Source: Diplonema papillatum (Eukaryota > Euglenozoa > Diplonemea > Diplonemida > Diplonemidae). Taken from it: a stretch of DNA of 64,000 nucleotides. The position numbers and the translations under genes are program-made. This document shows positions 33,159 through 42,100 of the stretch, in pieces; position 1 is the stretch's first letter; each line of letters starts with the position of its first letter. Location of the stretch: contig JAPJBO010000004.1 in NCBI GenBank assembly GCA_030068145.1, positions 434,001 to 498,000 of the forward strand. The letters are read 5' to 3'. A model generated the notes under the pieces. The model saw only the letters and a list, made by a program, of their open reading frames with translations. It was not told the DNA's origin and ran no database searches.

Positions 33159-36110
33159 CTTTTTCACGAATCCCCTTTGATGGCCTTGACAGGAAGGTGA
33201 AGATCATTCTCGACCAGATCGCGGCTCTCTGAGCACGCTACACTCGGGTGGGTTGTTGTAAATGGTGCTGGGTTTGAGGCAAGAAATCTTGCGGTGGTCT
33301 CCGTTGGTCTCGTAGTTTGTGCTACTTCCGTTCTTTTACACTCGTTCTCTTCTCTACTCACTACTACTGAACGTACTACTCTCAAGTGGACAGCCCACAA
33401 ACCCAACGAATAGGCTAAGGCAGGGAACATAGAGGAGTCGAGATCTCGGCCGCGGAAACTACCTGCGAGGAGAAAAGGAAGAGCGCCGAATCATCTGGTG
33501 ATTCCTCGTCATCAAACTGCACATCGGACGTGAAGCGCGCACCGGAGACAAACAGTACGCGGGGCAAGAAGCAACCGAAGCATGACACGACGCGTGCAAA
33601 GAGGTAGTCTGTAGCGGCTTGCGCAGCCTATCGTCACAGATTGTTGCTGCATAACAAGTTCAAACTGTACTCGCACTCTTTTACTCGACGCCGTGAACAC
33701 ATTCGCAACGATTGTAGCCCTGGGCCCCGTGCACTGAGGTGGAGTTGGAAAAGACCGGGGTTGCTGCTCGGTCCCAAGTCCAGCCGGACCATCTGCCGGT
33801 GCCCTCACCTTTTTGACTTGTCTCACTGCGTCCTCCTTCTCTCTTGCTTCGTGTTCAAACTTCACGAGGCTAATGATGGAAAACAACGGTTGCAAAACAA
33901 ATCTACTCTATTACTCTAGGAATGGAAACAGTAGAAGCAAAACATGGCGAAGGGTACAGCCAAAGGGAAAAAAGAAGGGGGAGAAAAAGATCGGCATTTA
34001 AGAGCCGTGACAACCGAAAGTAGGAGGCGGCTCAGCAATATTTTCTTACGCGACGCTGGGAAGTACCCTATGCTGGCTGAGGGGAGGAGGAAGATGGGTG
34101 AAACATGCTTGGATTCTATATAAAAAGTGAAAGCAGCAGTGGGCAGCTGGGACAGTACAGTCAAGAGAGCTCGAGACAAGCACGTGCTGTCAACACTGGT
34201 CCGGGAGCTGTTCTTTGTATCGGGCGTGTGGAGGGGGTCCGAAACCCCTACGCACTCGACAAGGCTGGTCAGAGCTTCACGCCGCACGAAGTACCACGAG
34301 AGCCTGTGCAACCTTTTTGGCAGGCTTTTTAGTTGCGGGGGCCCAAGCTACTTCTCCGTACAAGAACAGTTTGTCGAACTTGTGCCCGGCACTGCAAACC
34401 CAGATTGCAGTTCCTCCTTGTGATTCGCAACAGGCGGCCTCCTCGGGTATTTCCTAACGTTAGCCTTCCAGTACTTTTTTGGATCACTATGTGTCAGGTG
34501 TATGGCATAGCATTAGGTATAATGAAACTGCTTCCCGGAACCTTGTACGACCACTCGTGGGTCAGGGAAGACACAAGATTTCTTGGCAGACTTACACGCC
34601 ATTGGATAGCCTTCTTGCCTCCGTTGAGACTTGATTATCAGTTCAGATCTGCGGTGAGACATTCGAAGACTGCCAAAACCTTCGAAAACCTTCCGACACA
34701 TCTTCACGAAACATGGGCCAAAATTAGGTCCAACCCGCGAACTTTCCGGGCCGGGGCCCAGTTTTCTTGGAGCGAAAGCAACTAACCTCCGTGTTTCCTT
34801 TCCCGGAGACCTTCGTTGAGATTCGCGTGCGCGACACGTGTGCTGTATCGATGCGGCACGGCGGAGCTGCAACTTGGAAACGTGCGAAATTAGTTTTGAC
34901 CACTGCATCTTGGAACGTGTGAAAATTAGTTTTCCCAAACAACGGTCGAATTTCAGACACTTTCTAGACTGTTTCGTGTTTTGAGAAGCCACTAGTTTTG
35001 ACATTTACTTTCTTTTTGGGGAAAGGATATGTGGCCCGACCGTCGCGGGTCGCAGGCACCGTCAGCCCGTGGTGGCTGGCAGGCACTGTTCGAACGAGAG
35101 GTCAGACGCAACACTGGGGGAAAGGGGGGGTACGTCCTTTCATTGGTTTCAACTTCGGGCTCGGGAAGAGAGATAGTTAAACAACGACAAACAAATGACT
35201 CTTCGGCAACGTACCGTAAGGGTGCGTCTGTACGGAGGTCGTTCTATTGAGGTGGTGGCGGCGGTAAAAGGGGGGTTTACAACAGTAATGGGAAACCGTG
35301 CAAACGCGTACGCGGCGTCGACCCTTGGTTGGAAATTGCTGCCGACCGTGAGAGGAAGAAACGAGTGGTCGGTGCAAGGGGAGAGGAGGTGCACTAGTTT
35401 ATTCGACGATTCGAGGTGGGATGGTATTGATCAATGAACGACAAGGCGATCGCCTGCGTGCGAGGCGAAAGCAATTCGCCATGCTGCTGTGGTGAAGCTC
35501 GCCGTCACCAAAGACAGTTAGCGCGGGCTGGCGTCAGATTCTTCGGGGCGAACTTCCATGGGTGGCGGTGTCGTCCCTACTCACTGCGTCATGCAAGAGT
35601 CGTGCGGTGTCTTCTTTAACCTGCGTTGTTGTGTGTGCCGATTTGTTTCGCGTTCCCGAGAATACCCCGAGCCAAGAAGTGCAACAACAAGCACGCTTCA
35701 AATCGTTCAATTCCATCAGGAAACCCTTGCTGCCAGGGCAGATCCTAAGCAGGGGAGAATAAGTCCGACGAACCCGAACTGCGGCTCTGCAACAGTGAGT
35801 GGCGGCGCCGGAGATGGCGCTGCAGCGGGCGCTCTGGCCGGCGGGTGAGCTCGTCTCGCGGGGGATCGCCGCCTTGTAACGCTGCGGCCCTCTTCTTCCT
35901 TGCGACTGCGCGGCCTACGGACACCTTGATGGGAAACTTCAGCTTCCATTGAGCGAAGGCTACGTCCTGAGGGTACACGGGTTTGGCGTCGTCCCAGCGG
36001 TCTTTTGAGCAAACTGCTTCTACGCCGTTTAACGTCACTTCTGTCCCACTATTGATAGCGGGATCACCGAAGGAGAAAACGGAGCAAAACTTTGCGCAAG
36101 CGATAACGGT
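33159..36110. other. Intergenic, no gene recognised
   Basis: The segments near 33245-33380 and 33690-33735 match 9215-9330 and 9375-9420 (CACTCGTTCTCTTCTCTACT and GAACACATTCGCAA..GCCCTGGGCC). A 163-codon minus-strand frame at 34513-35004 starts with ATG but has no recognisable domain. A 97-codon frame at 35745-36038 (VYPQDVAFAQWKLKFPIKV) just downstream of the kinesin stop looks somewhat protein-like, but no splice arrangement joins it in phase to the kinesin. Confidence 0.4.
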
Positions 36111-39100
36111 TCATACTTTGTTCAGGTGCGCGAACTTCTCTTCGATTTCGAACGAGATGCGCTGCTTGAACGAGTCCAGCGCGACGAACTGCTGCTCGGA
36201 GTCGCACAAGGCGCTGCGGGCGTGAGCCGCTTTCTCGGCGACGCCGTCGCTGGTTTCCGCGAGCCTCCGAATTTCGCACGCCTGCTCTTCGAAGAGCTCG
36301 TTGAGCTTGCGGAACCCGGACGTGGCGAGCAACTCGTGCTGCAGCTGCTCGATGACTTCGGTCTGCTGCTGCACCTTGTCGCGCAGCCTGCGGTTGAGGT
36401 CGATGATCTCGTCGCTGTCGGCGACCGGTTTCTTCACAACCGGCACAGCCCGGGGAACGTCGATAGCGCTGGGCTCAGACGCGACGGAAGCGACAGACGC
36501 CCGGCGGGAGGGAGAAGGATTCGCAGGGCCGTCGGCGTCCAGCCGGGGTGACGGAGGTGGTTGGAGGGCGTCGGATGCGGTTGAAGAGTCGCAGGGGAGG
36601 GCGGAGGTGTCGAGGGCGGTTTCCGTGCTTGAAAGAAAGCCGGTCGGCTCTGCGCGGGGGCCTCCGCCGGCTTCGGCTTGGAGGATGTCGGTGCGGTCGC
36701 GCCAGATGCGCACCTGGCTCTCGAGGGCGGAGATCTGCTCTTTCGCGAGCTGCCGCTCGCGGTAGACTTCGGAGGCGAAGGTCTTCCTGAGGTTGAGCAC
36801 CGAGTGAGATGCTCGGTCGCATGCCTTCCGCTTCTCGTCGAGCTCCCGCCGCAGGCCCTTCAAGTCCTCCTCGCGGCCTTCAACCGCCCGCTTCAACTCG
36901 CCCAGCATCTCTTCCCGCGCCTCCTCCCGCCCCTTCGCCTCGCGCAACTCCTCCTCTTTCCCTCGCCACCACGCCTTCCAACCCGACACCTGCGCCGTCA
37001 GCTCCCCCACCAGCTTCGTGTTGGCGTCACGGGATTCTGTTAAAACAGCGTTTTCGCGTTGCAGCGAGTCGAAGTCGCGGATCTGCTGTTCGAGTCGGGT
37101 CTGCTCGGCAGCGGACGACCGGAGGCGGTCCGCTGTGTGTTGGAGGTCGGCTTCCGTCGCCGAGAGCGCCGCGCGGAGCGAAGCTGCGGCGGCGCGCTCG
37201 CGGGAGAAGGCTTCGGACAGGCGCGCCTGCTGCTCGTCGGCCGCCGCCGCGCGCTTGCGGGCAGTCCTCTGCAGGGCGCGGGCCTCGGCCTTCGCGTCTT
37301 CGAGTTGGTGTGTGACGGCGTCCAGCTGGCGCGATTGCTCTTTGCTTTCCTCGCTCGCGGCCGCTGCTGCAGTGGCCTCGCGCTTGCGGGCCGTCCTCTG
37401 CAGGGCACGGGCCTCGGCTTTCGCGTCTTCGAGTTGGTGTGTGACGGCGTCCAGCTGGCGCAATTGCTCTTCGCTTTCCTCGCTCGCGGCCGCTGCTGCA
37501 GTGGCCTCGCGCTTGCGGGCCGTCCTCTGCAGGGCGCGGGCCTCGGCCTTCGCGTCTTCGAGTTGGTGGGTGACGGCGTCCAGCTGGCGCGATTGTTCTT
37601 CGCCTTCCTCGCACGCCGCCACAGCCGCGGCCGCGGCGTGGAGTCGGGCCTCGTGCAGGTCGTGTTCCAGGCACGCTGCGGCGGCCCCGCGCTTTTCGCG
37701 GAGCCTGCGCTGCGCCCGGGCTTCTGCCTTCGCGTCTTCGAGGCGCGACTCTGCCTCCGCCAGCTGGCCGCGCGCCAGTTTGCCGGCGGCAGACGACTTC
37801 TCCTCGGAGGCATCCAGCCGCGCTACGACCGAGGCGAGCTCCTGCTGGAGCGCTTCTGTGTGCCATTCGCCGGCTTCCGCCGCGTCGGCTGCGGCGGCTC
37901 TGGTAGCTGAGTGGAGCTTCGCTTCGCGCCGGCGGGTCGCCCTCAACTCCGTCTTTAAGTCATCCAGGTGGTCCGCAGTTGCGTCTTGTTCGACGATGAA
38001 GTCGTGCTCACGTACCCGCGCTTCCGAATGCAACTTGGCTTCGCGCCTACGGGTTGCCCTTAACTCCATCTTCAACTCCTCTAGGTGATCTGCAGCTGCG
38101 TCTTTCTCGATGAGGAAGTCGTGCTCACGCACCCGCGCTTCCGAATGCAACTTGGCTTCGCGCCTGCTGGTGGCCCGGAGGTCCGCCTTCAGCGCTTCGC
38201 CGGCGTCTTCGAGCAGCGCGCGCTCGGCTCGCAGCTCTTCCACTTCACGGGCACGCACGGGTTCTCGTTCCGCACTCCGCAGCACGGCCTCCTCCAGCTC
38301 CCCGACGCGGGAGGACGCCGCTTGCAGGTCGGCTTGCATAGACGAGCAGGAAGCCCGAGCCGCGGCCAACTCGCGCTGCTTTTCGAGCAACTCCGCCTTC
38401 AGCGCTTCACCGGCGTCTTCGAGCAGCGCACGCTCGGCTCGCAGCTCTTCCACCTCACGGGCACGCACGGGTTCTCGTTCAGCGCTCCGCAGCACGGCCT
38501 CCTCCAGCTCCCCGACGCGGGAGGATGCCGCTTGCAGGTCGGCTTGCGTAGACGAGCAGGCAGCCCGGGCCGCGGCCAATTCGCGCTGTTTTTCGAACAA
38601 CTCCGTCTGCAGCGCCCGGGAGGTGACTGCCTGGTCAGAGGCCTCCCGTGCGTGCCGATCGAGCGCCGCGGCGGCGGCTGCGGAGGAGGCGGCGAGATCC
38701 TTTTCGAGGCGGGCCAGCCCTGCGTCCTTGTCTTCGACCACCGCCTCAAGGGCGGAAACGGCCGCCAGCTTCGCCGTGAGCTCGGCTTGCAGCGACTGGC
38801 TGCGGGACTCCGCGGTTTTCCTGCTCAGCTCGTGCCGGGCGCCGAGCGACGCGGCTGCTTCCTCCGCAGCCGCCAGCTGCGCGTCGCGGTCGCTCAAGGC
38901 GGCCTCGAGGTGGGCGACGGCGGCTTGCAGGGATTGGCACGTGGCCGCGTGTTCTTCACCGGACGCGGCCGCCGTGCAAAGGGCGGCGTCGCGTGCCGTC
39001 AGCTCGGCTTCCAACCGGCTCACTTCCAGTTGCCTCTCCAAGATCTCGCTTTGCAGGCAGCGACACTTCGCTGCGTGTTCATCGCACGATGCAGTTGCGG

Positions 39101-42100
39101 TGCTGAGCGCAGCATCGCGTGCCGATACCACAGCTTCCAAGCGGCTAACTTCGGTTTGCCTCTCCAAGATCTCGCTTTGCAGACATCGACACTTCGCTGC
39201 GTGTTCTTCGCACGACGCTGTTGCTGCGCCGAGGGAGGCGTCGCGCGCGGACACGACTGCTTCCATACGGCTGACTTCGGCTTGTTTCTCGAAAATCTCG
39301 GTCTGCAGGCATTTGCACTTCGCCGCGTGATCTTCACACGCCGCGGCCGCCGCGCTGAGGGCGGCATCGCGTTCCGACACCGCGGTCTCCAAGCGGGTCA
39401 CTTCGGCTCGTCGCTCGGAGATCTCGGCCTGCAGCGCCTGGTGCTGGGCGGCTTGATCCTCGCACGACGCGGCGCTGGCGGTGAGCGCTTCGTCGCGGAC
39501 GGCGGCGGCAGCTTTCAGGTCGACGATTTCGGTGTGCCGCTCCAAGATCTCGGTCTGCAGGGTCCGGCAGCTGGCGGCGTCCGCCTTGCTTTTGGCCCGC
39601 AGGTGCTCGACCTCTTGCAGCGCGGCCTCCAGCTGCACCTGGCTGGCAGCCGCCGCGGCTTCCAACCGGCTGATTTCGGTTCGCGTCTCCGAGACCTCAG
39701 CTTCCAAGGCCTGGCACTTGGCTGCGTGTTCCTCGGATGACGCGCAAGCGGTGCTGAGGACGGCGTCGCGTGTTGAGAGCTCGGCTTCGAAGCGACTCAC
39801 TTCCATCTGCCTTTCCAGAATCTCACTTTGCAGGCAACGACACTTCGCCGCGTGTTCTTCACACGATGCAGTTGCGGTGCTGAGCGCAGCATCGCGTGCC
39901 GATACCACCGCTTCCAAGCGGCTAACTTCGGTTTGCCTCTCGAAGATCTCGCTTTGCAGGCATCGACACTTCGCTGCGTGTTCTTCGCACGCCGCAGTTG
40001 CTGCGCTGAGGGAGGCGTCCCGCGCGGTGACGGTTGCTTCCATACGGCTGACTTCGGCTTGCTTTTCCAAGATCTCGCTTTGCAGGCATCGGCATTTCGC
40101 CTCCTGTTCTTCGCACGACGCAGTCAGTGCGGCTTCCAATCGGCTCACTTCCGCCTGCTTCTTCGCGATCTCGCTCTGCAGGGACTGGCAGCGCGACGCG
40201 CCTAACTCGCCTTCAGCTTGCAGCAGCTCGGCGCCCTTTCGAGCAGCCTGCGCTTCCGCTTGCGCCGCAGACACTTCGGCCTGCTTCTCCAGAAGCTCGG
40301 TTTGCAGGGCTTTCAGGGCACGGCTCCTGGCTTCCGCGGTCGCTCTCAGGGTGCGAAGGTCTGCTTCGAGCGAAGTCGCCCGGATTTCGCTTCGCTTCGC
40401 GTCTTCGCGGGCGGCCAGCAGGTCGGCTTCGAGTGAGTCCGCGCGCGCTTCGGCGGAATCTGCAGCGTCCCGCGCGGCGCTGAGGTCGGATTCCAGCCCG
40501 CTCGCCCGAATTTCGCTTCGGCTCGCGTCTTCGCGGGCGGCCGAGAGGTCGGCTTCGAGCGACCTCGCGCGGCAATCGGCGGAATCCGCAGCGGTTTGCG
40601 CGGCGCGGAGATCACAGTCCAGCTCGTTCGCCCGGGTTTCGCTTCGGCTCGCGTCTTCGCGGGCGGCGAGCAGCTCGGCTCCGAGCGACTTCGCGCGGCA
40701 TTCTGCGGAATCCGCAGCGTTCCGCGCGGCGCTGAGGTCGGATTCGAGCGCGGCCTGCCTCCCGGCGTCCTGCCGGACACTCTGCTGAAGGCCCTGCAGC
40801 TCCGCCGCCTTCTCGGCCGCCTCGCGCCTCGCGGCTTCTGCCTCCGCCGCCAGCTCTCGGACCCGGGCTTCGCCAGCGGCGGCGGCTTCGACAACGGCGC
40901 GGCGGTCTGCTTCGAGGCTGGCGGCGCTCTGCTGGAGGGCTTGGATTTCGGCTGCCTTCGACGCAGCGTCGGCGTCGCGCTTCGCGAGCCGCCGACGGAC
41001 CGTGTCGAGCTCGGTCTCCTTCTCGCGCAGCTTGATGCCGCGGATGTCGGCCTGCTCGGCGCGCGCCACGGCGAGGAACAGCTGCTTTTTGAGCCCGCAC
41101 ACCGCGGCCTCCTGCTCCGCCACCGTCTTCGCGTGCGCCTTCCCCTCCTCGGCCGCGGCCTTCCAGTCGGCCCGCTCCTTTTCGTGCCGCTCGGCGCGCT
41201 CGCGCTCGCCGGCCCGCAGCCGCTGAAGCTCCGCGGCCGCCGCGGCAAGGCCGGTCGCCGCCTTGTCCCGGTCGCGCAGCGCGGCGGCATCACGCTGGCG
41301 GTCGGAGTCCTTCGCCTGCTTCTCCTTCGCGTGCGCCTGCTTCGTTGCGTGCTCCGCCGCCTTCCCGGCGTGCCCCAGCGCCAGCTCGGCGTCCGCGAGC
41401 TGCCGCTTCGCGCGGAGCAGGTCCCTGCGGAGGTCTACCCCGGGCTGCGGGTAGCCTGGCGTCGGCGACGCCGGCTCTGCCGCCGCGAACGCCGGCGGCC
41501 GCAGCTTCTTGCCCGGGCCCCTCGTGCGGCCGACCGCGTCATCCGAGAAGCTGACCCGCTTGCCACCGGACGGCGGCGAGTGCGGCGGCAGCGGCGACGA
41601 CGCCAGGACCCCGCCGGTCCCGTTGGCCTCGCCGGCTTGGGTCGACGCGTCCGCCTTTCCAGGCGGCGGCGGCGGCGGCGACGCAGTACGTAGGGTCGAA
41701 ATATGGTCCTCAGGACCTCTGATGGCTGGATCCCTGTGGGTGACCAATACGGAGGCGTCGTTCGTGCCGCGCCGGCAGCCCTTGGGTCCTCTCGGATTCT
41801 CCGCCGAAGGGACCGGCTTCGTGTCCTGCGCGTGTTTTTGGCGCGGAGAATCAGCGTCGGCGCCCTCTGAAGGCTCCGAGCGGCGACCTCGGGATGACTT
41901 TCGGAGCTCCGCGCAGTCCCGCAGTGCGTCGGCCAGCGCCGCCGGCAGCGCCCCGCCGCCGGGGGGGCCGCGCGGGGGGCTGCCGCCGGCCGCGATGCGC
42001 GCCCGCTCGGCGGCAAACCGTTCGAGGAGCTCCTCGTTTTCGGCCCGCGCCTTGTCCAACAAACGAGCCGCGGAGGCGTTCGACGAGCCGTCGGGGTTTT

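Noticed and set aside
35745-36038. Possible extra 3' exon of the kinesin
   Set aside because: A GTATGA donor-like site overlaps the kinesin stop, but no acceptor upstream of this frame gives the required phase.
38085-39740. Long plus-strand frames antisense to the kinesin repeats
   Set aside because: They mirror the repeat structure of the true coding strand and have low-complexity composition with no domain.
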